A stretch of DNA of 64,000 nucleotides from Flavobacterium sp. N2820 (GTDB lineage: Bacteria > Bacteroidota > Bacteroidia > Flavobacteriales > Flavobacteriaceae), in NCBI RefSeq assembly GCF_025947285.1, contig NZ_CP110008.1, positions 2,123,001-2,187,000 of the forward strand. The letters are read 5' to 3'. Below the pieces are notes generated by a model. It searched no databases, was not told where the DNA came from, and saw only the letters and a list, made by a program, of their open reading frames with translations. Of this stretch, positions 8,744 through 21,900 are shown piece by piece; the first letter of the stretch is position 1, and every line of letters starts with the position of its first letter. The position numbers were made by a program, and so were the translations under genes.

Positions 8744-9397
8744 ATGGCAAAAAAAGCATTCATATTCGACCTAGACGGGGTAATCGTAGACACCGCTAAA
8801 TATCATTTTTTAGCATGGCAAAAGTTAGCCAATGAATTAGGAATCGAATTTACACACGAACACAACGAAGGCTTAAAAGGCGTGAGTCGTGTTCGTTCTT
8901 TAGATATTATTTTAGAATTGGGAAACATTCAAGCTTCTCAAGAAGATAAAAACAAATGGTTGGTTCAAAAAAACACAGAATACCTTTCCTATTTAGTAGA
9001 CATGGATGCAAGCGAAATTCTTCCAGGTGTAGTAAAAGTTTTGGAATTTCTGAAAAATAAAAACCAATTTATTGCATTAGGCTCGGCAAGTAAAAATGCA
9101 CGTCCAATTTTAGAAAAAACCAATAGTATGCACTTTTTTGATGCTATTGTAGATGGAAATGACGTTTCTAACGCAAAACCTGATCCTGAAGTGTTTTTAA
9201 GAGCTGCAAAATTAGTAGGTGTTTCCAATGAAAACTCGATTGTTTTCGAAGATTCAGTAGCCGGAATTCAAGCGGCAAATATAGCCAACATGATAAGTAT
9301 AGGAATTGGTGACGAAACCGTCTTATATGAAGCAAAATACAATTTCAAGGATTTCACCTTTATCGATGAAACCTTTTTAGAAAATCTAATTAATTAA
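8744..9397 (+). CDS. pgmB: Beta-phosphoglucomutase
   Basis: A 217-residue HAD-superfamily enzyme that interconverts beta-D-glucose-1-phosphate and glucose-6-phosphate in the cytoplasm. The nucleophile motif FDLDGVIVDTA carries Asp9 and the acid/base Asp11. The cap contains GLKGVSRVRSLDIIL, where the RxxR-type loop is characteristic of beta-PGM. Later HAD motifs are GSASKNA, SNAKPDPEVF and VFEDSVAGIQAA. It sits between the importer and the GH65 phosphorylase that makes its substrate, the standard maltose-phosphorylase pairing, and this context makes beta-PGM much likelier than a generic HAD phosphatase. Confidence 0.93.
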   Translation: MAKKAFIFDLDGVIVDTAKYHFLAWQKLANELGIEFTHEHNEGLKGVSRVRSLDIILELGNIQASQEDKNKWLVQKNTEYLSYLVDMDASEILPGVVKVLEFLKNKNQFIALGSASKNARPILEKTNSMHFFDAIVDGNDVSNAKPDPEVFLRAAKLVGVSNENSIVFEDSVAGIQAANIANMISIGIGDETVLYEAKYNFKDFTFIDETFLENLIN

Positions 9398-9474
9398 AAA
9401 TATGTTTAATTTTTTTGAAGCTTTTGGACATCCCTTAAACGCATCAACTTTTAAACTTTAAACAAATAAATTGA

Positions 9475-13879
<4,405 letters not shown>

Positions 13880-13881
13880 TT

Positions 13882-13908
13882 TGTCATACTGAACTCGTTT
13901 CAGCATCT
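13882..13908. repeat. Dispersed intergenic repeat, copy 1
   Basis: This fills most of the gap between the GH97 and GH13 genes. Its core, ACTGAACTCGTTTCAG, has short inverted arms (CTGAA/TTCAG). A second copy in the opposite orientation lies at 30281-30306, identical at 23 of 26 aligned bases. From memory, similar sequences are common between flavobacterial genes; that is not verified here. Confidence 0.65.
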
Positions 13909-13920
13909 AAATTTAAACAT

Positions 13921-15756
13921 ATGAAAAAATTAATTCTTTTACTGATTATTACATTATCAGCAAGTGTTGCCGCTCAAATTGACCGAGTTGAGCCACCGTT
14001 TTGGTACGAAGGCATGCATAAAACCGAAGTTCAAGTGCTATTCTACGGAAAAAATATCGCTCAAAATACGGTTACGGTTTCCAATAATGTAGTAATTACA
14101 AATATCACAAAAACAGAAAATTCAAATTACCTTTTTGTAACGATAGATACTAAAAATGTAAAAGCGCAAGAATTGCAATTTACGTTTACCAATGGTAAAA
14201 AATCATTCAAAAGAAGTTACGAAATCAAAAAAAGAAAGCCAAATTCGGCACTTCGTAAAAGTTTTGATGCTTCAGATGTAATGTATTTATTGATGCCAGA
14301 CCGATTTGCAAATGGAAACACAACCAACGATTCGTCTTCAGAATTACAAGAAAAAGCTAACAGAAGTTTACCAGGTGGAAGACATGGTGGTGATATTCAA
14401 GGTATCATCAATAATTTAGATTATATTAAAGAATTAGGTGCAACTGCCATTTGGAGTACACCAATGTGTGAAGATAACGACAAAGGCTACTCGTATCATA
14501 CCTACGGACAATCAGATGTATACCGAATTGACCCAAGATATGGAACCAACGAAGAATACAAAAAATTAGCTGATGAAATGCACAAACGTGACCTAAAATT
14601 AATCAAAGATTATGTAACAAATCATTGGGGAGCAGAACATTGGATGTTTAAAGATATGCCTTCATACGATTGGTTTCATCAATTTCCAGGTTACAAACAA
14701 AGCAACTACCGCATGACAACGCAATACGATACAAATGGTTCAAAAATAGATGCCAAACTTTGTATGGATGGATGGTTTGTGCCAAGTATGCCCGATTTGA
14801 ATCAATCGAATCCTTTGGTGTTGAATTATTTGGTTCAAAATGCGATTTGGTGGATTGAATATGCTGATTTAGATGGTTTTCGTGTAGATACCTATTCGTA
14901 CAACGACAAAGATGGTATTGCAAAATGGACCAAAGCGATTACTGATGAATATCCCTATTTTAATATAGTTGGTGAAGTTTGGATGCACGATCAAGCCCAA
15001 ATTTCGTATTGGCAAAAAGACAGTCCAATTGCAAAAATTCAAAGCTATAATTCTTATTTGCCAAGTGTGATGGATTTTACACTACACGATGCTTTTGGCT
15101 CGGTTTTTAACGAAGATAGAGGTGATTGGTTCAACGGTACAATTAAGTTTTATGAAAATTTCGTGAACGATTTCCTGTATGCTGACCCAAATAATTTATT
15201 AATCTTTTTGGAAAATCATGATACAGGTCGTTTCAATCAAATTTATCAAAACGATTTCAAAAAATACCAATTAGGAATGACAATGATGGCAACCATGAGA
15301 GGAATTCCGCAATTGTACTATGGTTCAGAAATTGGTATGGCTGGTGATAAAGGAAAAGGAGATGCAGACATTCGTCAAGATTTTCCTGGCGGCTGGAAAG
15401 GTGATACAAACAATGCCTTTTTGGCAAACGGAAGAACTGCTGAACAAGCAAAATATTTCGATTTTTCTAAAAAAGTATTAAATTGGCGAAAAAATGCAGC
15501 TGTAATTCATACCGGAAAATTAACGCACTATATTCCTGAAAACAATGTGTATGTCTATTTCCGTCACAACGATAATGAAACGGTTATGGTCGTAATCAAC
15601 AACGCTCCAGACATGCAAAAATTGAATTTAGAACGTTTTCAAGAAAGCATAAAAGCATTTACTTCGGGAAAAGATATTATTTCTGACAAAATAATTGATT
15701 TGAAAAAGGAACTTTCAATTGACGGAAAAACTTCAATGATTTTAGAATTAAAATAA
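13921..15756 (+). CDS. GH13 alpha-amylase-family enzyme, SusA/neopullulanase-like
   Basis: A 611-residue periplasmic enzyme. Signal peptide 1-18 (SASVAA, then QIDRVEPPFWYEGM). Residues ~20-110 match the cyclomaltodextrinase/neopullulanase N-terminal beta domain, and the GH13 barrel begins at ~DVMYLLMPDRFANG. The catalytic triad is visible: nucleophile Asp323 (DGFRVDTYSY), acid/base Glu352 (VGEVWM) and transition-state stabiliser Asp434 (LENHDTGR). It ends in a small beta domain. Predicted role is to cleave imported maltooligosaccharides or cyclodextrins in the periplasm. The next GH13 gene starts 6 bases after its stop. Confidence 0.92.
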   Translation: MKKLILLLIITLSASVAAQIDRVEPPFWYEGMHKTEVQVLFYGKNIAQNTVTVSNNVVITNITKTENSNYLFVTIDTKNVKAQELQFTFTNGKKSFKRSYEIKKRKPNSALRKSFDASDVMYLLMPDRFANGNTTNDSSSELQEKANRSLPGGRHGGDIQGIINNLDYIKELGATAIWSTPMCEDNDKGYSYHTYGQSDVYRIDPRYGTNEEYKKLADEMHKRDLKLIKDYVTNHWGAEHWMFKDMPSYDWFHQFPGYKQSNYRMTTQYDTNGSKIDAKLCMDGWFVPSMPDLNQSNPLVLNYLVQNAIWWIEYADLDGFRVDTYSYNDKDGIAKWTKAITDEYPYFNIVGEVWMHDQAQISYWQKDSPIAKIQSYNSYLPSVMDFTLHDAFGSVFNEDRGDWFNGTIKFYENFVNDFLYADPNNLLIFLENHDTGRFNQIYQNDFKKYQLGMTMMATMRGIPQLYYGSEIGMAGDKGKGDADIRQDFPGGWKGDTNNAFLANGRTAEQAKYFDFSKKVLNWRKNAAVIHTGKLTHYIPENNVYVYFRHNDNETVMVVINNAPDMQKLNLERFQESIKAFTSGKDIISDKIIDLKKELSIDGKTSMILELK

Positions 15757-15762
15757 GAAATT

Positions 15763-17196
15763 ATGATTAAAAAAATTGCCATTGCATTCGTTGCGATCAT
15801 CCTTATGGGATGTAAAAATGAAAACAAATCATCAGCAACAGAAACACCAAAAGAAATCGCTAAATTTTCTCCAGAAGTAGAAGAAAATGCAGTTATTTAT
15901 GAAGTAAACATCAGACAATATTCACCAGAGGGAACTTTTAATGCGTTTACAAAAGACATTCCACAATTAAAAGAATTAGGTGTAAAAATCATTTGGGTAA
16001 TGCCTATTTTTCCAATTTCTCAAACCAAAAGAAAAGCAACAGGTGGAGATGATAGCAAATTTGCTTCTGATATGCCTGCCGCAGAACAACACAAATATTT
16101 GGGAAGTTATTATGCTGTTTCTGATTTCAAAAAAGTAAATCCAGAGTTTGGAACTATTGAAGACTTTAGAAATTTAGTAAAAACGGCTCACGAAAACGGC
16201 ATCTATGTTATTTTAGATTGGGTACCAAATCACACGGGTTGGGATCACGTTTGGATAAAAGAACATCCAGAATATTATACCAAAAACGCAAAAGGAGAAA
16301 TTATCGATCCAATCAATCCAGAAACTGGAAAATCATGGGGTTGGTCTGACGTTGCTGATTTGAACTATGACAATCAAAATCTTAGAAAAGAGATGGCTTC
16401 CGATATGATGTATTGGGTTAAAAATGAAAATATTGACGGTTTCCGTTGTGATGTGGCAAGTAATGTGCCGTTGGATTTTTGGAAACAAACTATTCCGCAA
16501 TTGCGAAAAGAAAAAAATATTTTCATGTTAGCTGAAGCTTGGGAACCTGAATTATTAAAAGAAGGTTTGTTTGATATGGCTTATGGATGGGAAGCGCACC
16601 ATACAATGAATAAAATTGCACAAGGGAAAGAAACCGTTAAAAATTGGGATACCTACATAGAAAAAATCAACAAAGACTATGAAGCGAATGACATCTTAAT
16701 GAACTTTGTTGACAATCACGATGAAAATTCATGGAACGGAACCACAAAAAGTCGATTAGGAAAAGCAGAAGAGGCCATTACTGCGTTATCATATGTAATG
16801 CCAGGAATGCCATTGGTATATAGTGGTAACGAGTATGGATTAGATTATAGTTTGAAATTTTTTGAGAAAGATTCTATCCCAAAAACTAAAGGAGCTGCTT
16901 GGGAACTGAGAGCAAAATTAGGAAAATTAAAAAATGAAAATAGTGCATTAAATGGCGGAAAAAACAAAGCTACATACAAAAGAATTAGTACTACTAATGA
17001 AAATGTATTGGTATTTGAAAGAATAAAAAACAATAAAAAAGTAATTTATATTGCTAATTTATCTGCTGAAGCTGTTGATGTAAAAATAGATCTTAATGGA
17101 ACATTTACAAATCATATGATTGGGAAACCAATGGGTATAAGTAAAAACCAAGTCTACTCTATTTTACCATGGCAATATTATATTTTGACTAACTAA
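15763..17196 (+). CDS. GH13 alpha-amylase lipoprotein
   Basis: A 477-residue GH13 enzyme with an N-terminal lipoprotein signal: lipobox ILMGC, lipidated Cys17, followed by KNENKSS. The barrel starts near residue 43 (ENAVIYEVNIRQYSPEGTF). The catalytic residues are intact: Asp230 (DGFRCDVAS), Glu258 (LAEAWEPE) and Asp320 (VDNHDENSW). The early barrel loop DWVPNHTGWDH is the conserved GH13 region I. There is no starch-binding module, so a membrane-anchored, probably periplasm-facing amylase for short glucans is most likely. It is last in the plus-strand string and meets umuD tail to tail 14 bases later. Confidence 0.9.
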   Translation: MIKKIAIAFVAIILMGCKNENKSSATETPKEIAKFSPEVEENAVIYEVNIRQYSPEGTFNAFTKDIPQLKELGVKIIWVMPIFPISQTKRKATGGDDSKFASDMPAAEQHKYLGSYYAVSDFKKVNPEFGTIEDFRNLVKTAHENGIYVILDWVPNHTGWDHVWIKEHPEYYTKNAKGEIIDPINPETGKSWGWSDVADLNYDNQNLRKEMASDMMYWVKNENIDGFRCDVASNVPLDFWKQTIPQLRKEKNIFMLAEAWEPELLKEGLFDMAYGWEAHHTMNKIAQGKETVKNWDTYIEKINKDYEANDILMNFVDNHDENSWNGTTKSRLGKAEEAITALSYVMPGMPLVYSGNEYGLDYSLKFFEKDSIPKTKGAAWELRAKLGKLKNENSALNGGKNKATYKRISTTNENVLVFERIKNNKKVIYIANLSAEAVDVKIDLNGTFTNHMIGKPMGISKNQVYSILPWQYYILTN

Positions 17197-17210
17197 TTAC
17201 GAAATTTATT

Positions 17211-17648
17211 TTAGCTCAATTTTTTAATTACATAAGTTACAATACCCCAGACAATTAATTCGTTGTGTTCTTCAATTTTTATTGATTTATACAACGAATT
17301 TTCTGGTATTAAAAACAACGAATTACCTTCCATTTTTATTCTTTTAACTGTAAATTCACCGTCAATTAAACAAACCGCAACTTTATTGTTTTGCGGCTCA
17401 ATACTTCTGTCAATAACTAAAATATCTCCGTCGTCAATTCCTGCTCCAGTCATAGAATTTCCACTTGCTTTAGCATAAAAAGTGGTTTCTCTATTTTTGA
17501 CCAATATTTTATCTAAACTTATTTTATTTTCTTCAAAATCTGCTGCTGGCGATGGAAAACCAGCTTTAATTCCGCTGGAGATAAATTGTTGCCCATCTGA
17601 AAATCCTTCATCCGGAATAAAAAAGATTAATTTTGAATTTACTAGCAT
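17211..17648 (-). CDS. umuD: UmuD-like self-cleaving S24 peptidase (DNA polymerase V accessory subunit)
   Basis: A 145-residue S24 protease of the UmuD type, without a DNA-binding domain. The autocleavage site is Ala29-Gly30 (GIKAGFPSPA), the nucleophile Ser65 (ASGNSMTGAGI) and the general base Lys102 (GEFTVKRI). After RecA-stimulated cleavage, UmuD' normally activates UmuC for translesion synthesis. Its ATG overlaps the umuC stop codon (ATGCTAG), so translation is probably coupled. Transcribed order is umuC then umuD, the reverse of the E. coli operon. Confidence 0.93.
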   Translation of the reverse strand: MLVNSKLIFFIPDEGFSDGQQFISSGIKAGFPSPAADFEENKISLDKILVKNRETTFYAKASGNSMTGAGIDDGDILVIDRSIEPQNNKVAVCLIDGEFTVKRIKMEGNSLFLIPENSLYKSIKIEEHNELIVWGIVTYVIKKLS

Positions 17649-18904
17649 TTTATCACGAGTATTTCTTTAATGTTAGTTGTATATTTTCTAGACAAATGAT
17701 ATTGCTTCATTTTCCATGTTCGTTGCAAATCTTGGTTTCCTAATCTAATTTTTCGTTCACCAAACTTTGCATGTTGTGCATCCATAACTTCCATTATTTT
17801 TTGAAATTTTGGATTCTCATCATCAAATAAGTGAAATTGTCTTTGATTGGCAGGAATTATTTCGGTTACAATTACGCCAGCCTTTTTATAGGAATCGCCC
17901 TCTTTATATAATTCAGACAACATTTTTAAAGCTAAATTACTAATTGAAAAAGAAGTATTGCTAGGAAAGGGTAATGTGGACATTTTATAAAAATTATAAC
18001 GTTCACCATTTGCTTTAAATTTATCTTTTTTTAGGAACAAAATTACCCCATAACAACAGGAATTTTGCTTTCTAAGTTTTTCTGCACAAACTGAAGCAAA
18101 AGTTGAAACACGCTCTTTTAATTCACTATAAGAAACAATATCTTTTTCAAAACTACGTGTAATTGCAATATTTTTTTTAGTTTTTGGTTCTTCTAAACTT
18201 AAAACTGATTTTCCTTCCAATTCATACTTTAAACGCATTCCTACAACGCCCATTTCTCTTTTTATGAAACTTTCGTTATGTGGTAAAGTAAAATCATAAG
18301 CGGTTAGAATTCGTTGTCCTTGCATTTTTTTAGTTAATCGATAACCAATTCCCCAAACATCCTCAATTTTTGTCCATTTTAAAGCTTTAATTCTTTTTTC
18401 ATCTGTATCAATAACATAAACTCCATTGGTGCGTTCTGGAAATTTTTTAGCAATTCTATTGGCTAATTTTGCTAATGCTTTAGTAGGAGCAAATCCAATT
18501 CCTGTGGGAATACTTAGCCATTTCATCAATTTATTCTGAATTGTTACCCCATATTGATGATAATCTGAAAGGGATACTCCATTAAAATTTAAGAAAGCCT
18601 CATCAATACTATATACCTCAACACTTGGACAAAAACCTTCAAGAATTTTCATTACACGCTGACTTAAATCGCCATAAAGTGCATAATTAGAAGAAAATAC
18701 TTTGATGTTGTGCTGTTTGATTACATCCCTTACTTTAAATTCGGGTGCTCCCATGGGAATTCCAATTGCTTTCGCTTCATAACTTCGTGAAATAATACAA
18801 CCATCATTATTCGATAAAACCACAACAGGTTTTCCGTTATATTGAGGCTGAAAAACACGCTCACAAGAGACGTAGAAGTTATTACAATCAACTAAAGCAT
18901 ACAT
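17642..18904 (-). CDS. umuC: Y-family DNA polymerase UmuC
   Basis: A 420-residue error-prone translesion polymerase. The palm metal-binding residues are visible: Asp6 (MYALVDCNNFYVSCERVF) and Asp101-Glu102 (VYSIDEAFLNF). Then come helix-hairpin-helix residues (KIEDVWGIGYRLTKKM) and the little-finger domain, ending in the DUF4113-like tail (FDDENPKFQKIMEVMDAQHAKFG; RTWKMKQYHLSRKYTTNIKEILVIKC). It is the promoter-proximal gene of the pair. The 67-base upstream gap shows no SOS box or -7 element that I can identify with confidence. Confidence 0.94.
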   Translation of the reverse strand: MYALVDCNNFYVSCERVFQPQYNGKPVVVLSNNDGCIISRSYEAKAIGIPMGAPEFKVRDVIKQHNIKVFSSNYALYGDLSQRVMKILEGFCPSVEVYSIDEAFLNFNGVSLSDYHQYGVTIQNKLMKWLSIPTGIGFAPTKALAKLANRIAKKFPERTNGVYVIDTDEKRIKALKWTKIEDVWGIGYRLTKKMQGQRILTAYDFTLPHNESFIKREMGVVGMRLKYELEGKSVLSLEEPKTKKNIAITRSFEKDIVSYSELKERVSTFASVCAEKLRKQNSCCYGVILFLKKDKFKANGERYNFYKMSTLPFPSNTSFSISNLALKMLSELYKEGDSYKKAGVIVTEIIPANQRQFHLFDDENPKFQKIMEVMDAQHAKFGERKIRLGNQDLQRTWKMKQYHLSRKYTTNIKEILVIKC

Positions 18905-18971
18905 CTTGTAAAATTACTTTTCTTTTTTAAGAAAATGGGCCAAGACAATTGTTAATGTTAATAACTTTGGT

Positions 18972-21900
18972 TTATCGTATCAATGAAAAGTGGGCTCTAA
19001 ATGTTTGTCTTGTTTGCGAATTTTGAGGCAAATAATCTACTGTAAACCAATAATCTGTTGAAGGCAATTTTTCACCATTAAAAGTGCCATCCCAAGCAGA
19101 ATTAGCGGGAGATAATTGTTTCAAAAATTTCCCATATCGGTCAAAAATAAATATTACAGCTTCTGGTTGTTGGCTTAAATCCCATATATTCCAAAAATCA
19201 TTAATACCATCACCATTTGGCGTAAAGTAGTTTGGATAATTAATGATATAAATAGGTCCTAAACGGGTAGGAGAACAATCGCCAAGCGCATCAAAAATAG
19301 TAACAAAATATTCACCCGTAGCTAAATTTGAAAACACATTACTGGATTGTAATTCACTAACGCTGCCGTTAGGGTATTCGAGTTGGTATAGATAAGTGCC
19401 AAAGCCTCCCGTAAGATTGACCGTAATAAATGTATTATTTTCAAAAGCGGAACTCACTGTGAAATTAGCAACAGCTGGCCCAGATTGAGTAATGGTAACG
19501 GTAGTTGCATTATAGTTGCAATTACTACCAACATCTGGAGTAAGTTTAATAAACTCCACATCATATATACCTGCTTGTGATGCCGTATAATTAGGACCTG
19601 TCCCCATAAGTACTCCATTTAAATACCAATTCACAGTATAAAAAGCAGGATTTAATCCAGAATTTATCGTAAAAGTCCTTAAAACATCACCTGTTTCAGA
19701 ATCTACACAAATAATACCGCCGTTAATAGTAATATCTAACAATGGGTGAATCGTAAATGTAAATGAAATTTCATCGTTACAATTTGGATTACCAATAGCT
19801 GAAGCATGCACATAATAAGTATAGGTTCCTGGTGTTGTAATATTTAAATTTGATATTAAATCTGAAGAATTACCTCCTGGTTGCGAATAATAATTAATAT
19901 CATAAACTGTTGTTGGCAATGTTGGCAAGACATAAGTTCCACATTCATCAGTATCAAACACTAAACCCAAAGCAGATAGATTTGGCGTTTCGGAAACAAT
20001 AATATCAAAACTATCTTCTTGCGTACAAATTATTCTATCTCCGTTAATTGCATACACATAAATCGTTGTTGTTGTATTAGGTGTATTAAAAATGGTTCCT
20101 GGAGGCACCGGATTTATCCCATTCGGATTATAAAAATATCCTATTGAATAATTAAATGGTGTTGGCGCAATATGTGTTAATACAGGTAGCTGATAATTTT
20201 CAGATTCACAAACATTCACTTGCTGATAATCAGGTAAATTAATACCATTATAAGTTACTGTAAATGGTCTATTAATTTCGCAGCCAGTTGCCGTGTTTAT
20301 ATTATATAGATAAAACGTTTGTGTCGAATCAAAAATAGTAGAAGAAGAAACTACAACTCCTGTTCCAGAAGGACCTCCTAATGCTGTATAAACAGTTCCG
20401 TTCACTGGCGATGGAATAGAATAAGGAGTACACTCCACTCTATCTATAACTCCATCAGCTGGTGGAAATGGATTTATTGAAATCGTAAAACTTGATTCGT
20501 TATCACAACCATTAGCATCTGGCACACTATAAATATAATAGGTTCCTGGTGCTAAATGTATTCCTGATAAATCAATAATATCACCTGAATTTAATTGCTG
20601 TTGACCAATAATAGTTGGTCCACCAGATAAAGTATAATAGGTTCCGTTTGTTAAAGTTGGTAGTATAAATTCTCCACAATAAATAGCACTAGGAAGTACA
20701 TCAACTGTAGGTCTTGGGTGAATAGTAATTGTATAATTTAAATTATCCGTACAGTTAGGAAGTACTGTCGTATTTGCATAATAATAAACCGTTTGAGAGG
20801 ACGTAATATTAAAATCAGTAATCTGAGTTCCTCCTCCCATTGGAGCAGTATAATAACCTCCAAAAGGAATAGAAGGTAATGTATAATTTCCACACCCAGA
20901 AACAGCAGTAAACTGCGTAGTGTCTACTAAATTGATTTGAAAACTGTTTTCTAAAGAGCAATTTCCTAAGGATCCAGAACTATTTGTATGTGCTGCTTGA
21001 TTAAAAACATAATACATCCCTGGAAAATTAGGTCCTGTAACACTTATAACATCTCCAGCAAATAAAGGAATTCCAGAACCAAATGGTCCTGTAAAATAAT
21101 TACCATTAGTCAAAGGAGGTAATACATATGAATCACAAGTTGTAACATCTGCAGGATCATCAATCAAAGGCTGAGGATGAATATAAATAACAAAAGCATC
21201 ATCTCTACAAAAAACACCATCCACTTCAGCGTAATAATGAATTGTCATGGTTATTGTTGCCGCAGTAGTATTCGAAAACTGTGTCCCCTCGCTCAATAAT
21301 GTCCCAATTCCAGATGGCCCACCAGAAGCTGTGTAAAAACTCCCAATTCCATATGGTGCTGTTGGAATGGTAAATGTTCCGCAATGATCTAAAATGGGCA
21401 CATATTCATCAATAAAATACGCATTAAAAGATGATTCATTCGTACACCCATTTGAATCGGGACCAATAAAAATATAATATGTTCCACTCGAATCAATGAT
21501 ATCACCAACATTTAGTTGTACTTGTCCTATTGTGGTAGGACCTCCCGGCAATAAATAATACGTTCCGTTTACAATTGCTGGTAATACAAATTCACTACAC
21601 TCTACTGGGTCTGGCAAATCATCTACAATTGGAAGTAAATTTAAATTAATTGTTAAAGATGTAACATCAAAACAATTGGGATTTGAATTGTCTTGCATCC
21701 TAATTCCGATTGTTACCGAAGTTGTCCCATTTGGAATGGAAATAAAAGTAATTGGCCCCACTCCAATTGAAGCCTCGGCTATTGAATTATAATAAGATAT
21801 AGTGTAATTAACAGGTGATTGTCCATTTAAAACTTCTGCATCTAAAAGCGGAGTAAATATGTACTCGGTAGCTCCTGGCACTTCACATAGTGAGACATCA

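Noticed and set aside
9402..9461. A 19-codon ATG-started frame between pgmB and the GH65 gene
   Set aside because: Too short, no recognisable product and no conservation information; it could occur by chance in AT-rich spacer. Not called as a gene.
17211..18904. umuC-umuD pair as part of a mobile element or prophage
   Set aside because: No integrase, transposase, phage genes or flanking repeats nearby; base composition resembles neighbours.
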